Shown: positions 43,641 through 53,528, counted from the stretch's first letter. The stretch: DNA of 64,000 bases from Sva-07 sp963829585 (GCA_963829585.1 CAWHJD010000026.1:6295-70294), one strand, 5' to 3'. The notes: generated by a model not told the origin, from the letters alone. Program-made: numbers and translations.

Positions 43641-44942
43641 ATGAGCACAGAACGAAAGCAACAAGCACGAGGACAGGTCGCGGTCGATACGCCGCGGTTC
43701 GCCGCCTTCGGCGCCCGGAACTTCCGGCGCTACTTCATCGGCCAGATCATCTCGAGCGTCGGCTCGTGGACCCAAGCGCTCGCGGTCACCTGGCTTGTTC
43801 TCGACCTCACCGACCGCAGCGACCAGCTCGGCATCGTCATGGCCCTGCAGTTCCTGCCGATGCTGCTCCTCGGAGCACCTGCTGGCGTCCTCGCCGACAA
43901 GGTCGACAACCGCCGGCTGCTCATTGCGACCTCGACGGCTTCGGGTCTCGTCGCACTGGGTTTCGGGGTGATGATCGCGGCGGGTCATACGAGCATGTGG
44001 GCGATCTACCTGCTCACGACGATGCTCGGCTTGCTCCTCGCTGTCGAACGGCCTGCCATGCAGGCGATCTTGTTCCAACTCGTCGGCCCCGACCTACTGC
44101 CGAGCGCGGTGGCCGCCAACAGCACCATCAACTCGATGTCACGCCTGGTCGGCCCAGCGCTCGCCGGCGCCCTGATCGCGGGATTCGGAGTCGGGATCTG
44201 CTTTGCCGTCAACGCAGCCTCGTACCTCGTCGTGATCGGCGCCCTCGCCGGCCTCCGTCGAAGCGAATTGATCGCCCGTCCACTCCTCGGCCGGACGAAG
44301 GGCAAGTTGCGTGAGGGTTTCGTCTACGTCCGCAGCCAACCCGACGTACGCCGACCGTTGGTGGTGATGGCTGTCGTCGGCACCATGGCGCTGAACTTCC
44401 AGACGACGTTCCCGTCGATGGTTCGATTCGGGTTCGACCTCGGTGCCGGCTCGATCGGCACCGCAATGAGCGTCAGCGCGATCGGCTCGATCCTCGGCGG
44501 CATCTACATTGCCGGCGTGCAACCCGACTCGCGCCGCACGCTCGCCATCGTGCTCGTGGGCTTCGCGGCGGCCCTCCTCACGCTCGGACTGGCCCCCGGA
44601 TACTGGGCGTTCGTCGCCCTCAGCATCCCGTTGGGCTTCGCGTCGGCATCGTTCCAATCGGTCGACACCGTGGTGCTGCAGCGGGCCACCGAACCAGCGA
44701 TGCAAGGACGGGTCATGGCGCTGCAACAGATGGCCTGGTTCGGCAGCACACCGATCGGAGCACTCCTGATGGGATGGGTCATCCACATCTCATCCCCCCG
44801 AGTTCCGTTCGCGGTGGGTGGGTTGTCAGCACTCGCCTGCGCAGCAGCGGTAGCGCTCGTGCGTCAGGCCGACCAACCCATCGAAGACATCAGGCACAAC
44901 CCCGCCGTGGCCGCCGTCATCGCCGGCCGACTCGTTCAGTGA
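43641..44942 (+). CDS. MFS transporter, EntS/MFS_3 type
   Basis: The 433-residue protein has twelve predicted helices and the opening FRRYFIGQIISSVGSWTQALAVTWLVLDLT, typical of the MFS_3 group of exporters (enterobactin exporter and macrolide efflux relatives). The short A-motif region after helix 2 is GAPAGVLADKVDNRRL. A strong ribosome site (GGAGG) precedes ATG 43641. The divergent XRE-cupin gene is a likely regulator. The substrate is unknown. Confidence 0.9.
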   Translation: MSTERKQQARGQVAVDTPRFAAFGARNFRRYFIGQIISSVGSWTQALAVTWLVLDLTDRSDQLGIVMALQFLPMLLLGAPAGVLADKVDNRRLLIATSTASGLVALGFGVMIAAGHTSMWAIYLLTTMLGLLLAVERPAMQAILFQLVGPDLLPSAVAANSTINSMSRLVGPALAGALIAGFGVGICFAVNAASYLVVIGALAGLRRSELIARPLLGRTKGKLREGFVYVRSQPDVRRPLVVMAVVGTMALNFQTTFPSMVRFGFDLGAGSIGTAMSVSAIGSILGGIYIAGVQPDSRRTLAIVLVGFAAALLTLGLAPGYWAFVALSIPLGFASASFQSVDTVVLQRATEPAMQGRVMALQQMAWFGSTPIGALLMGWVIHISSPRVPFAVGGLSALACAAAVALVRQADQPIEDIRHNPAVAAVIAGRLVQ

Positions 44943-45382
44943 CCCCAGACCGGTCGCCGGCGGCGACGCAGTGACGGGCGTTCACCTCCGTCGCGCCGGA
45001 TGACGGCCGCAGCGCATCTCATCACGGACCGAGACCGAACCGACGCCCGAGCAATGAAGTCCTCTCGTCGGCAGCGCCTCCGTTAGCAGGATCGTTTCGG
45101 CGACCGTCTCCGGGAGGTGAACAGTTGCTTCCATCTCAGCCATGTGGACACGTCGTTGCATCGCGGGGAGGCTGAAGCCCGCCAGCGATGTTCAGCGCCA
45201 CGTGTTGGACGGGACTCCCGAGTTGCGCTCCGGCGCCTTCGGCTTCGACCACCACCATCGTGTCGGGCACGTCTTTCACCGGACGTCCGCAGTCGGGTCG
45301 TTCGGCTCTGGTTGTCGAGGAGCGCGCGACACATCGTTGAGGTGTGCCGCGTCGGGCGGCCCGAAGGGGAATCGAGGGAGAA
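44943..45382. other. Intergenic region upstream of the solute-binding protein
   Basis: I find no gene in these 440 bases. It should contain the promoter of the gene at 45383. A GGGAG ribosome site lies just before the GTG start. No riboswitch-like fold or operator pair was recognised. Confidence 0.45.
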
Positions 45383-47146
45383 GTGGAACTTCGACGAGTG
45401 ATCACCGCGTTGGCCGTGCCACTGGTCTTCGCATTCGTGCCGGCTTCGTGCGGCAGCGACGACAGCACCTCTGACGGCACCGCCGCCCCGGGCGACACAG
45501 CCGCGACGACCGACGAAGAGGGTGGCGGGACGGCCGACGACACGGGACAGGTCGAGGCTGAGGGCGACGTCGACACATCCGTCGTCGCCGAGACCGAGAC
45601 GCCGGTGTACGGCGGTTCGGTCTTGATGGGGTTGGAAGGAGAAACCACCGGTCTTCGACCGTGGGAGGACGGTTGTGCCGACCCGTGTGTGAACATCGCC
45701 AGGACGATCTACGACGTCTTGATCCAGCAGAACGGCGACGGCGAGTACGAGGGCTATCTGGCCGAGTCGATCGAGCCGAACGAGGACTTCACGGTCTGGA
45801 CCATGACGTTGCGTCCCGGGATCACGTTCCACAACGGTGTGCCGCTCACCGCGCAGACCATCGTCGACATGTACGCCATCCAGCAGACCGGCGCCATCTC
45901 GTCGGGACGCATCGCGACGACCGGTCTCACCGGCGTCGAGGCTGTCGACGAGCTGACCGTGGTGTACACGCTCAGCGGCCCGAACTCGGCGTTCCCGGCG
46001 AACCTCAACGCGGTCGAACTCGGCTATGTGTTCGAGCCGGCAGCGGCAGCAGCGGATCCGGTTGGTTTCAGCACCGCCCCGGTCGGGACGGGTCCGTTCG
46101 TGATCCAGAAGCGTGACATCGACAACGAGACCGTCGTGGTCCGCAACGAGAACTATTGGCGCACCGACGCAAACGGTGACCAGTTGCCGTATCTCGACTC
46201 GATCTCGTTCCGACCGATTCCCGACGAGGGCACACGACTCGACGCTCTGCTGTCGGGCACGGTCGACGTCATCGAGGCGCGACGCGGCGGGACTGTCCGT
46301 GACACCCGTGCCCAATCGGGTATCACCATGTACGAGTTCCAGGGCAACAGCACCGGTGGCGGCATGTACAACACCGCCGTCGCACCGTTCGACGACGTCA
46401 GGGTTCGTCTGGGGCTGAACCATCTGAACGACCAGGATCGGATCATCGAGGCTCTGGGAGGTGGCGGGATCTCGCTGCCGTCGACGCAGTGGTTCTCGAA
46501 GGACAGCCCCTGGTGGACGCAAGCCGCCGCGGATGCCTACCCGACGTTCGACTTCGAGGCCGGCAAGGCGCTCCTGCAGGAGTACATCGACGATCCGGCC
46601 CGGTCCGACGGCAAGGCGCCGGGCGAGAAGATCGACGTCGAGCTGTCGTGTCCTCCGGATCCGACGCTCATTGCGGCGATGCAGGTGATCGAGCAGGTGT
46701 GGAGCGGGAGCGAACTGGTCAACGTGTCGTTGACCCAGTTCGACCAGGCGACCCACATCAACAACGCCCTCAGTGATACGCACGAGGCGCACTGCTGGCG
46801 TTGGGGCACCCAGGCCGACCCGAGCGCAGCGCTGAATCCGTTCCTCGCCGACCCGGCCACGTCGGTCGGGAACTTCCCGAACTGGTTCGATCCGGAGGCC
46901 TACGGTTGGGCGCTCGAGGCGATCCAGACCGACGACTTCGAGGCCCGCAAGGAGCTGTACTCGAAGATCATGGTTCGCATCAACGAGCAGGCACCGGTCT
47001 GGTACACGGGTGGCACGCCCACAATGATCGCCACAGACGAGAACATCCGAGGCGTCAACAACTGGACACTTCCGAGCGGAAATCTCGGCAACGGGACACC
47101 CAGTGCCCAGGTGTACTTCACGGAGATGTTCATCTCGGGCCAGTGA
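45383..47146 (+). CDS. ABC transporter substrate-binding lipoprotein, family 5 (peptide/nickel type)
   Basis: The 587-residue precursor has a short signal sequence ending in a lipobox-like PASC, an acidic low-complexity linker (about residues 25-65), then the SBP_bac_5 fold: ARTIYDVLIQQN, the conserved LRPGITFHNGVPLTAQTIVD, GTGPFVI and VWYTGGTPTM. It would capture oligopeptides or similar solutes outside the membrane. No permease or ATPase genes flank it, so it is an orphan receptor. The GTG start gives a proper signal sequence; longer frames do not. Confidence 0.88.
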   Translation: MELRRVITALAVPLVFAFVPASCGSDDSTSDGTAAPGDTAATTDEEGGGTADDTGQVEAEGDVDTSVVAETETPVYGGSVLMGLEGETTGLRPWEDGCADPCVNIARTIYDVLIQQNGDGEYEGYLAESIEPNEDFTVWTMTLRPGITFHNGVPLTAQTIVDMYAIQQTGAISSGRIATTGLTGVEAVDELTVVYTLSGPNSAFPANLNAVELGYVFEPAAAAADPVGFSTAPVGTGPFVIQKRDIDNETVVVRNENYWRTDANGDQLPYLDSISFRPIPDEGTRLDALLSGTVDVIEARRGGTVRDTRAQSGITMYEFQGNSTGGGMYNTAVAPFDDVRVRLGLNHLNDQDRIIEALGGGGISLPSTQWFSKDSPWWTQAAADAYPTFDFEAGKALLQEYIDDPARSDGKAPGEKIDVELSCPPDPTLIAAMQVIEQVWSGSELVNVSLTQFDQATHINNALSDTHEAHCWRWGTQADPSAALNPFLADPATSVGNFPNWFDPEAYGWALEAIQTDDFEARKELYSKIMVRINEQAPVWYTGGTPTMIATDENIRGVNNWTLPSGNLGNGTPSAQVYFTEMFISGQ

Positions 47147-47239
47147 GCGGGGGGCGCACGAGATGCAGTGCATCAAACCAGGGGCGCTTCAAGGCTGAGG
47201 CTCCTTGACCGCGGTTCGCTCGTATGGCATACGGACTAC

Positions 47240-47719
47240 TCAGCCCCGTCTGGCTTGCTCGATGACGGCGATGTCGATCTTGCGCATCGTCATCATCGCG
47301 TCGAACACGCGCTTCGCTGCGGCGCGATCGGGATCTGCGATGCCATCCGTCAGTGCCCGTGGGGTGATCTGCCACGACAAGCCCCACCGGTCCTTGCACC
47401 AACCGCAGGCGCTCTCCTCGCCGCCGTTGTCGACGATGGCGTTCCAGAGCCGATCGGTCTCGGCCTGGTCATCAGTGGCGATCTGGAACGAGAACGCCTC
47501 GCTCTGCTCGAACGCCGGTCCTCCGTTGAGGCCGAGACATGGAATTCCGGCCACGGTGAACTCCACCGTCAACACGTCGCCCTCCTTGCCGTCGGGGAAG
47601 TCGCCAGGCGCTCGAAGCACGGCGCCGACCGAGCTGTCGGGAATGGTGGCGGCGTAGAACTGCGCGGCGTCGAGCGCGTCGCGGTCGAACCAGAGGCAGA
47701 CAGTGTTCTTCGGTGTCAT
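47240..47719 (-). CDS. PhnB-like VOC family protein
   Basis: The 159-residue protein belongs to the glyoxalase-like group often mislabelled 3-demethylubiquinone methyltransferase: CLWFDRDALDAAQFYAATIPDS, VLTVEFTVAGIPCLGLNGGP, and CGWCKDRWGLSWQITP. No metal-site set is certain. It is followed upstream by another VOC gene on the same strand (11-base gap), so the two probably form an operon. The substrate is unknown. Confidence 0.85.
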   Translation of the reverse strand: MTPKNTVCLWFDRDALDAAQFYAATIPDSSVGAVLRAPGDFPDGKEGDVLTVEFTVAGIPCLGLNGGPAFEQSEAFSFQIATDDQAETDRLWNAIVDNGGEESACGWCKDRWGLSWQITPRALTDGIADPDRAAAKRVFDAMMTMRKIDIAVIEQARRG

Positions 47720-47730
47720 GGGTGTCTCCG

Positions 47731-48111
47731 TCAGGTCGTGGGTCCAGGCGACTGGACGACGGCAATGTTGTTGCCGTCGGGGTCGCGCATCATGAACAAC
47801 AGGGGCGCGCCCGGAGTCTGCATCGGCTCCGGATCGAGGTCGACATCACCGATGGCGCTCAGTCGGCGGTGCTCGGCGAGCACGTCGGCCGTCTCGACGC
47901 CGATGCCGCCGCCTCCGGGTGTGTCGCCCATCGGCTCGTTCAGAGCCAAGCGAGCATGCGACCCGGGCGGGGCCACCTCGACCCACCGATACTCACCGTT
48001 CGGTCCGAAGGGGGTGTCGGACCGCAGTTCGAACCCGAGCTTCTGCGTGTAGAACGCGATGGCTTCGTCCTGGTTCGCAACCGTGAACATGGCAACGCTG
48101 ATGTCATCCAT
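47731..48111 (-). CDS. VOC family (glyoxalase/bleomycin resistance-like) protein
   Basis: The 126-residue protein is a single VOC unit: SVAMFTVANQDEAIAFYTQKLGFELR, YRWVEVAPPGSHARLAL and FMMRDPDGNNIAVVQ. ATG 48111 is chosen over a start 60 bases upstream, which would overlap the CorA stop. Such proteins include isomerases, dioxygenases and drug-binding proteins; which one is not clear. Confidence 0.85.
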   Translation of the reverse strand: MDDISVAMFTVANQDEAIAFYTQKLGFELRSDTPFGPNGEYRWVEVAPPGSHARLALNEPMGDTPGGGGIGVETADVLAEHRRLSAIGDVDLDPEPMQTPGAPLLFMMRDPDGNNIAVVQSPGPTT

Positions 48112-48161
48112 GTTGCTCTGTTTCCCCCTCGGCGACAGACCCAAACGCCGGCCGGTGACGG

Positions 48162-49310
48162 TCAGAGCCAATCACGACGCTTGAACACGAAGTAGAGCGT
48201 GCTGCAGGTCAGGACCATCATCCCGAGTGCGACCGGGTAGCCGTATTTCGCGTCGAGTTCGGGCATCTTGGTGAAGTTCATGCCGTAGATGGTGCCGATC
48301 AAGGTCGGTGCGAACAGGATCGCTGCCCAGGCGGAGATCTTCTTGACCTCCTCGTTCTGGGCATTGCTGGTCTCCGTGAGACGCCGCATCTCGTCGTTCT
48401 GACGTTGGGCGACGAGTGTGGCGTTGACGGTGAGCATGTCGCGTAGCGCTGTGCGGTACTCCTCGATGCGCTCGGTGATCTGGGTGAGATGGTCCTCGAC
48501 ATCGCGGAGGTAGCGCTGGAGTTCATCGTCGACCGAGTACTTGTCGAACCCGGAACGCAGGTCGGCGATGACCTGTGCGAGTGGTCGGGTGGCGCGGTGG
48601 AAATCAGCGACCTCGCGTGACAGTTCGTAGATGCGCCGGGAGACTTCGGGGGCGCCCGAGAACACCTCGATCTCGATCTCGTCGATGTCGTTGCCGAGAC
48701 CGGTGACGACCGGGTAGTAGCCGTCGACCACTTGGTCCATGACGGCGTAGAGGACCGCTTCGGGGCCCTGGCGGAGCAGGTCCGGTTGACTTTCGAGTCG
48801 TTGCCGGACGCTGCTGAACTCGGGAGCTTCGCTGTGTCGGACGGTGAGGACGAAGTTGGCACCGGCGAACAGGTGCACTTCGCCGAACTCGACCTCTTCG
48901 AGGTCGTCGCGGTAGCGGGCGGGACGGAGCACGACGAACAAGGTGTCGTCGTATCGTTCGAGTTTGGGGCGTTGGTGTGCGTGGATGGCATCCTCGACGG
49001 CGAGGGTGTGGAGCCCGAACTGTTCGGCGAGGGAGTGGACCTCGGTGTCGGTGGGCCGGTAGAGGCCGATCCAGGCGATGCCGCCAGCGTGTTGATCGAG
49101 TTGGGCGACGGTGTCGGTGATCGTGTTCATCGTGGCGACGCGTTGGCCGTCGACATAGATGGCACTGTCGATGATGGGTGACGCCGGCCGTGGGGTCGAG
49201 GTGTCGATGTTGAGTCCGTCGTCGTGGTGTTCGAAGCTCACGGCGCGTTCGCGCGCCGGGCGGCGGGTCCGTACGAGAGATCGGATTCTGGGCGTCTTGG
49301 GATGGGTCAC
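48162..49310 (-). CDS. corA: CorA family magnesium/cobalt transport protein
   Basis: The 382-residue protein has a large cytoplasmic domain with long helices, then two C-terminal membrane helices with the pore signature YGMN (IYGMNFTKMPEL) between them. CorA forms a pentameric Mg2+ channel in the membrane. The final KRRDWL is the usual basic tail. The start at ATG 49310 includes a basic leader; starts further in are possible. Confidence 0.92.
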   Translation of the reverse strand: MTHPKTPRIRSLVRTRRPARERAVSFEHHDDGLNIDTSTPRPASPIIDSAIYVDGQRVATMNTITDTVAQLDQHAGGIAWIGLYRPTDTEVHSLAEQFGLHTLAVEDAIHAHQRPKLERYDDTLFVVLRPARYRDDLEEVEFGEVHLFAGANFVLTVRHSEAPEFSSVRQRLESQPDLLRQGPEAVLYAVMDQVVDGYYPVVTGLGNDIDEIEIEVFSGAPEVSRRIYELSREVADFHRATRPLAQVIADLRSGFDKYSVDDELQRYLRDVEDHLTQITERIEEYRTALRDMLTVNATLVAQRQNDEMRRLTETSNAQNEEVKKISAWAAILFAPTLIGTIYGMNFTKMPELDAKYGYPVALGMMVLTCSTLYFVFKRRDWL

Positions 49311-49429
49311 GATGACGTCGGGGAAGCAGTGGGTGGGTTCACAGGGCCGTAGCGGTGTTCGTCATTGCCGGAGACACGTTGTCACACGAGGGGGCTGGCC
49401 CCGAGGACCTGCGTGGAGATGAGGCGAAC

Positions 49430-50122
49430 TCAGGACACTTGGATCACACGTTCGTGGAAGGTGCGCCAGCGTCGTTCGTTGTCGTGAACGAGCCCCGCGG
49501 AATCGCTGAGCAGGTCGGCGGCATGATCGATGAGTTCGACTGCGGAGTGCAACAGTCGTGGGGAGCGCCGTGGCCCGTCGAGGTCGTTCCGGAGCGCTGC
49601 GGGGGTGAAGTCGATGGCGTCGAGGACGTCAGCGGCGCGCTCCAGTACCCGGCCGGCGAGTGAACTCATCGAGGCGGCATGCCAGTCGTTGGCGATGATC
49701 CGATGGCGGTCGCCGACGAGATCGGAGAGTTGCTCGTAGCCGAGCAGGATCGTGGCGGTCGCCCATGTGTTCTCCATGGCCTCGGCGAGCCACGTGCCGG
49801 TGCCCACCGAGTTCGCACCGACTGTTCGAAGCTCCTGGATGATGGCGATGATCTCGGCGGGTTCCCCGTCGCCTTCCATGAACAGGATCCCGTCGAGCTG
49901 GAGTGCTTCGGGGGCGTTGAGGTCGTCTGCTCCTTGGTACGGGTTGAGCGCCACGACTCGCTGGGCGGCGACGTGTTCCCAGCGGTCAGCCAGCGCGGAC
50001 AGGGCGCGGCTGTGACGCTGGAGCGCGACGGCTTGTTCCCGGGGCCGTTGGGCGTAGAACTTCTCGTGCTCACGATGGAAGCGGGACAGGTTTTCGATCG
50101 CGTCGAGGAACTGGTCGGGCAT
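49430..50122 (-). CDS. Conserved hypothetical helical protein
   Basis: The 230-residue protein is almost wholly helical (LDAIENLSRFHREHEKFYAQ, ALSALADRWEHVAAQR), with no signal or membrane segment. I chose ATG 50122 because upstream frame sequence has no conserved character. I do not recognise a family. It stands alone between CorA and a lipoprotein gene on the same strand. Confidence 0.65.
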   Translation of the reverse strand: MPDQFLDAIENLSRFHREHEKFYAQRPREQAVALQRHSRALSALADRWEHVAAQRVVALNPYQGADDLNAPEALQLDGILFMEGDGEPAEIIAIIQELRTVGANSVGTGTWLAEAMENTWATATILLGYEQLSDLVGDRHRIIANDWHAASMSSLAGRVLERAADVLDAIDFTPAALRNDLDGPRRSPRLLHSAVELIDHAADLLSDSAGLVHDNERRWRTFHERVIQVS

Positions 50123-50384
50123 GGATGCAACGGTACGCTTCGATTCCGAGCCGCAACAGCCCGAGGCGTAGCGTCGGTGTGTGCGCGTGGGTCTCAGCGT
50201 TCCCATCATGGACGAGCCGTCCGCATTGGTCGACGTCAGACTCGGCACGACCATCACTGCGCTGCCCCGGCATCAGCCTCAAGAGCGCCCAAGTAGCTGC
50301 GGACGGTCGTGGCCTCGACACCCGGGCCATCAGGCCGGCCGGCCCTCGTGACCCAGGAAACAGCAGCGGAAGCCAGCTGGATCG

Positions 50385-51107
50385 TCACGTGGCTGGCGTG
50401 CCCGGCGGCAACTGCTTCCATGGCCACCGCTTCTTGACGACCCGGAACACTGTTGCGAGGCCTCCCAGGACGATCACCAAACCACTCACCGAACCCCAGA
50501 AGGGATCGGACCAGAATTCTCGCCACTGGTCGCCGAACGACTTGGGCTCGGCATCGACGGAAATGCGTACGGTGGAGTCATCCGGGCCTATCGGGATCCG
50601 TTCGCCGCCGCCGGGTAGGTCGACGAAGGCCCGCAGTCGCAATGACAGCGGAAGTGCCGCGCCATCCCGCTCTGGTTTCACCTGCCAGGCAAACCTGATC
50701 TTGTCGGTCTCCAGGAATGAACGCGTCTGCCAACCTTCGGGCTCGATCTCGAAGTCGGGTCCGACCAGACTCGCCTCGACAACACAAGCGAGGCTGACGG
50801 ACAACGTGACCGTCGCCTCACCGCCCGCGAGCGAGCCAGGCGGTCGAACACCGCTGGCGCTGGCAACCGCTTCGACGGTTTCGGGTTGGCCTTCTGTCAT
50901 CTGCTTGTTCGGCTGAAAGGTCAACTTCGCCTCGTCGGCGCGCTCCGCGCAGAGCCGCAGTGCGCTGTCGAGGTCGCTTTCCGTGACTGGCTCGGTGGTT
51001 GAGGGCGCGCTGCCTGCCGGCTCGGTGATGTCCGGACTGGCTGAATCGTCAGCGGCGTCACATCCGGCGAGTGACAGCAACACGGCGACGAGGATGATCG
51101 GGCCCAC
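50385..51107 (-). CDS. Lipoprotein with C-terminal membrane helix
   Basis: The 240-residue protein has a short hydrophobic N-terminus with lipobox LAGC (cysteine 16), an acidic Ser/Thr/Pro linker, a beta-rich domain (EATVTLSVSLACVVEAS, IRFAWQVKPERDG) and a C-terminal helix (SVSGLVIVLGGLATVF) with a basic tail. It would be tethered outside the membrane at both ends. The GTG at 51107 is chosen because it starts the signal sequence. The function is unknown. Confidence 0.65.
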   Translation of the reverse strand: MGPIILVAVLLSLAGCDAADDSASPDITEPAGSAPSTTEPVTESDLDSALRLCAERADEAKLTFQPNKQMTEGQPETVEAVASASGVRPPGSLAGGEATVTLSVSLACVVEASLVGPDFEIEPEGWQTRSFLETDKIRFAWQVKPERDGAALPLSLRLRAFVDLPGGGERIPIGPDDSTVRISVDAEPKSFGDQWREFWSDPFWGSVSGLVIVLGGLATVFRVVKKRWPWKQLPPGTPAT

Positions 51108-51256
51108 TGCGCATGGACGCGCCCGCCGACACCCGCTCCATGGTTCCCAGAGGGGCTCGCTCGCTGCGTGCTCCGTTGGCCTCACGCCTCTTCGCTGTGG
51201 CGCAGCGACGACCTCGTGCGCCAACGGCACCCGTGGGTCGGGGCGGTGGCGTTTGA

Positions 51257-51700
51257 TCAGGTGATCTTTCCTGCAGCGATCTCGTCGAGGACTTTGCCGA
51301 GGCCCTTTTGGAGTTGATCGCTGCCGAGTTCGCGAAGCACCGCGATGGCGCGATCTGCGAGCACGATCACGAGGGGATCGAGATCGAAGCCCTTCGGACG
51401 GGGCCACGGCCAGCGCGGCCACCCCGTGCCGCACCAATCGTCGAAGTCGGAGAGAACCGACATCATCGATTCCGAACGGTTGGCCGTGTCCTGACCGTTC
51501 GAGGCTCGGCTGAGCGCCACGGCCTTGGTGGCGGCAAGTCCGACCTCGTTCGCCAGGCTTTCGGATCCGAGTGTGGCGATGTTGCGAACGATGGTCGACG
51601 CGATGACGGCATCGAGCTCGTACTGGAACCGGGCACGGATCAACAGTTGCCACGGCACATTGTCGGCGCCAGGGAAGTGTTCAGGGTCCCACATGATCAT
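51257..51700 (-). CDS. Hypothetical protein
   Basis: The 147-residue product has an aromatic N-terminal part (MWDPEHFPGADNVPW) and two helical stretches, one rich in alanine. There is no signal peptide, membrane helix or known motif. The gene lies 149 bases upstream of the lipoprotein gene on the same strand. I do not recognise it. Confidence 0.55.
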   Translation of the reverse strand: MIMWDPEHFPGADNVPWQLLIRARFQYELDAVIASTIVRNIATLGSESLANEVGLAATKAVALSRASNGQDTANRSESMMSVLSDFDDWCGTGWPRWPWPRPKGFDLDPLVIVLADRAIAVLRELGSDQLQKGLGKVLDEIAAGKIT

Positions 51701-51844
51701 GCTCCTTGCATTGACGGATCGGATGCTTCAGAGCCCGCAACTCACCCCTCTGAGTAACCATACGCTCGCGTTGCGTGGTAATCCAGGGAAAATCTGCGAT
51801 GCGCTGACCCGGCATCCGCGGACCGTCGCCCGGGCGCGCCGGAC

Positions 51845-51879
51845 GGCGTGTTCATCGTGGAATCCACGAAGAACACGCC
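51845..51879 (-). terminator. Long hairpin after the DUF3618 operon
   Basis: Arms of 16 bases with a single A-A mismatch (51845-51860 with 51864-51879) around a 3-base loop. It lies 25 bases past the stop of the leftward operon ending at 51905. Confidence 0.65.
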
Positions 51880-51904
51880 GCCGCCGGGCGGTATTGACCG
51901 ACGC

Positions 51905-52465
51905 TCAGTCGCCGTTGTGGGTGGCCGCAGCCTTGACCGCGGTGGCGCTCTCCGACACGCTGGACTGGACTTCCTCAGCGGCTTCGGAGGCATGTTCCTT
52001 GACGGACGACGTCAGTTCCTGACCTGCCTCCTCGACCTTCGAGCGGAGGTCGGGCGCCGCTTCGGCCAGTTTCTCCACGGCCTGCCGCTCGGGTTCCGTG
52101 GGCTTGAACATCGCCGCGGCCAGCAGGCCGATCCCGAAGGCCACCGCACCGACGATGAGCGGGCTGCCCTCGGTGCGGTGCGCCAGCGCATCGGGCGCGT
52201 GCTTCACCTGTCCGACGGCGTTGTTCGCCACGCCGCTGATCTCGTCGCCTGCAGCTTCCGCGCTGCCCATCAACCGCTCACGAAGGTTCCGCAGGCCCGA
52301 TGCGGCACTCTCCTTCTGCCGTTCGATGATGCGGCCGGGTAGCACTTTGTCGCCGATCGCGTCGACCGTCTGGCCCAGGCGTTCGCGGCTGTCGTCGATT
52401 TCGCTGCGCACTTCGGCTTCGCGCCGGTCGGTGTCGCTGGCGTGCATGGTCGAGGTCTCGTTCAT
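51905..52465 (-). CDS. DUF3618-containing membrane protein
   Basis: The 186-residue protein has the DUF3618 N-terminus (DTDRREAEVRSEIDDSRERLGQTVDAIGDKV), a single membrane helix (PLIVGAVAFGIGLLAAAMF) and a long helical, alanine- and glutamate-rich tail. Such proteins occur in actinobacteria next to holin-X genes and may have a role in envelope stress. It ends a three-gene operon; its ATG overlaps the preceding stop by four bases. Confidence 0.8.
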   Translation of the reverse strand: MNETSTMHASDTDRREAEVRSEIDDSRERLGQTVDAIGDKVLPGRIIERQKESAASGLRNLRERLMGSAEAAGDEISGVANNAVGQVKHAPDALAHRTEGSPLIVGAVAFGIGLLAAAMFKPTEPERQAVEKLAEAAPDLRSKVEEAGQELTSSVKEHASEAAEEVQSSVSESATAVKAAATHNGD

Positions 52466-52935
52466 GATGTGTGCTCCTTGATGCGTGGTGTGGTGTCACT
52501 GATCTGGTGGGTGGGGTCGAGGTTGCTGCGCGTGCGGGTTCGAGGGTCGTCGTCTGCCCGCTCGCCCGACACGGCGCCCTTCAGGGCACTCGTGGTCTCC
52601 GGCAGGGGTTGGACGGCAGCCAGCTTCTTGCGGGCGATCATCGCCGCAACGGCGGTGATGATGACCCACAGCGCGCCCACGATGGCGAACGACACTGCGG
52701 TGTTGAGTTCCAGGTCGATCCACCACGCCAGCGCCATCGACAAGATGGTGAGCGCGATGAGCCCGCCGAGCGCAGCGGTGGCGTAGAGCGTCACCGCTTG
52801 CGTCAGCCGACTCGCTTCGGCGCGGGTCTCCACCTTGGCGAGCTCGACTTCCTTTCGGAGCAGGAGCGAGAGCTCTGAGCTGAGATCGCCGAACAACTCG
52901 CCCAGACTGCGTTCGGACGGATCGATGTCGCTCAT
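52462..52935 (-). CDS. Actinobacterial holin-X / phage-holin-like membrane protein
   Basis: The 157-residue protein has the family N-terminus (SLGELFGDLSSELSLLLRKEVELAKVE) and two membrane helices (about residues 52-73 and 80-100), with a polar C-terminus. Despite the holin name, it is a chromosomal actinobacterial family (PF07332-like) with no lysis genes nearby, so it is not evidence of a prophage. It is coupled by four-base overlaps on both sides. Confidence 0.82.
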   Translation of the reverse strand: MSDIDPSERSLGELFGDLSSELSLLLRKEVELAKVETRAEASRLTQAVTLYATAALGGLIALTILSMALAWWIDLELNTAVSFAIVGALWVIITAVAAMIARKKLAAVQPLPETTSALKGAVSGERADDDPRTRTRSNLDPTHQISDTTPRIKEHTS

Positions 52936-53528
52936 GCGAACCCCCCGGTGTACGGGCCCTCGATGGTCGTGGCGCCGCCATACGACGGCGAGACTGCCGG
53001 CGTCGTGGCGTCGTCGTTGCCGGTCACCTCGGCACCTGTGCGCACGAGACGGCCCGCTACGAACCCGGCGCCCACTGCCAATGCGAGAAACGTGAACGGT
53101 CGCTTGCGTCCGAACCTCGACACGTCGTCGAGGACTCCTTGCACACCACCGGTCTCGAGTCGCTGCGCGAACTCACCGGCTTGGCGGGCGAGGGTTTCCA
53201 TCATGTCGCCCAGGTTGCCTGCCTCGTCCGTGCGCCCGTTCGCGAGGGCCCTCGCGCGGGTCGAGAGATCACGCAGACCCTGTGCTGCACTCGTTGCTCG
53301 ATCGTCAGCTTGAAGGCGCAGGTCGTCGAGCGTGCGCTGCGTCGTCTCGCGGAGCTGGAGCTTCACGTCCTGTGCCACCTTGCCGGCCTGGGCGGGCACC
53401 TCATCGGCCACCCGCGAGATCCGTTCCTTGGCATTCGTGAGGGTTTCCTCGGGTGAGTGCGAGCTGCCGGTGCCACTCGCGCTGCCCATACTCCCGGTTT
53501 GGGTTTCGGTGGGCGTCATGGAGGTCAT
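52932..53528 (-). CDS. Helical, Ala-rich membrane-associated protein
   Basis: The 198-residue protein has a Gly/Ser/Thr-rich start, a long amphipathic helix (NAKERISRVADEVPAQAGKV and following residues) and one membrane segment (FTFLALAVGAGFVAGRLV), similar in build to late-embryogenesis-abundant-like stress proteins. It is the first gene of the operon with holin-X and DUF3618. ATG 53528 is chosen for its purine-rich upstream region. Confidence 0.7.
   Translation of the reverse strand: MTSMTPTETQTGSMGSASGTGSSHSPEETLTNAKERISRVADEVPAQAGKVAQDVKLQLRETTQRTLDDLRLQADDRATSAAQGLRDLSTRARALANGRTDEAGNLGDMMETLARQAGEFAQRLETGGVQGVLDDVSRFGRKRPFTFLALAVGAGFVAGRLVRTGAEVTGNDDATTPAVSPSYGGATTIEGPYTGGFA

Noticed and set aside
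45083..47176. 697-residue minus-strand frame
   Set aside because: Antisense to the solute-binding lipoprotein; no recognisable domain.
52462..52935. Holin-like gene as evidence of a prophage
   Set aside because: It belongs to a chromosomal actinobacterial family and is in an operon with DUF3618; no lysis or phage genes are near.
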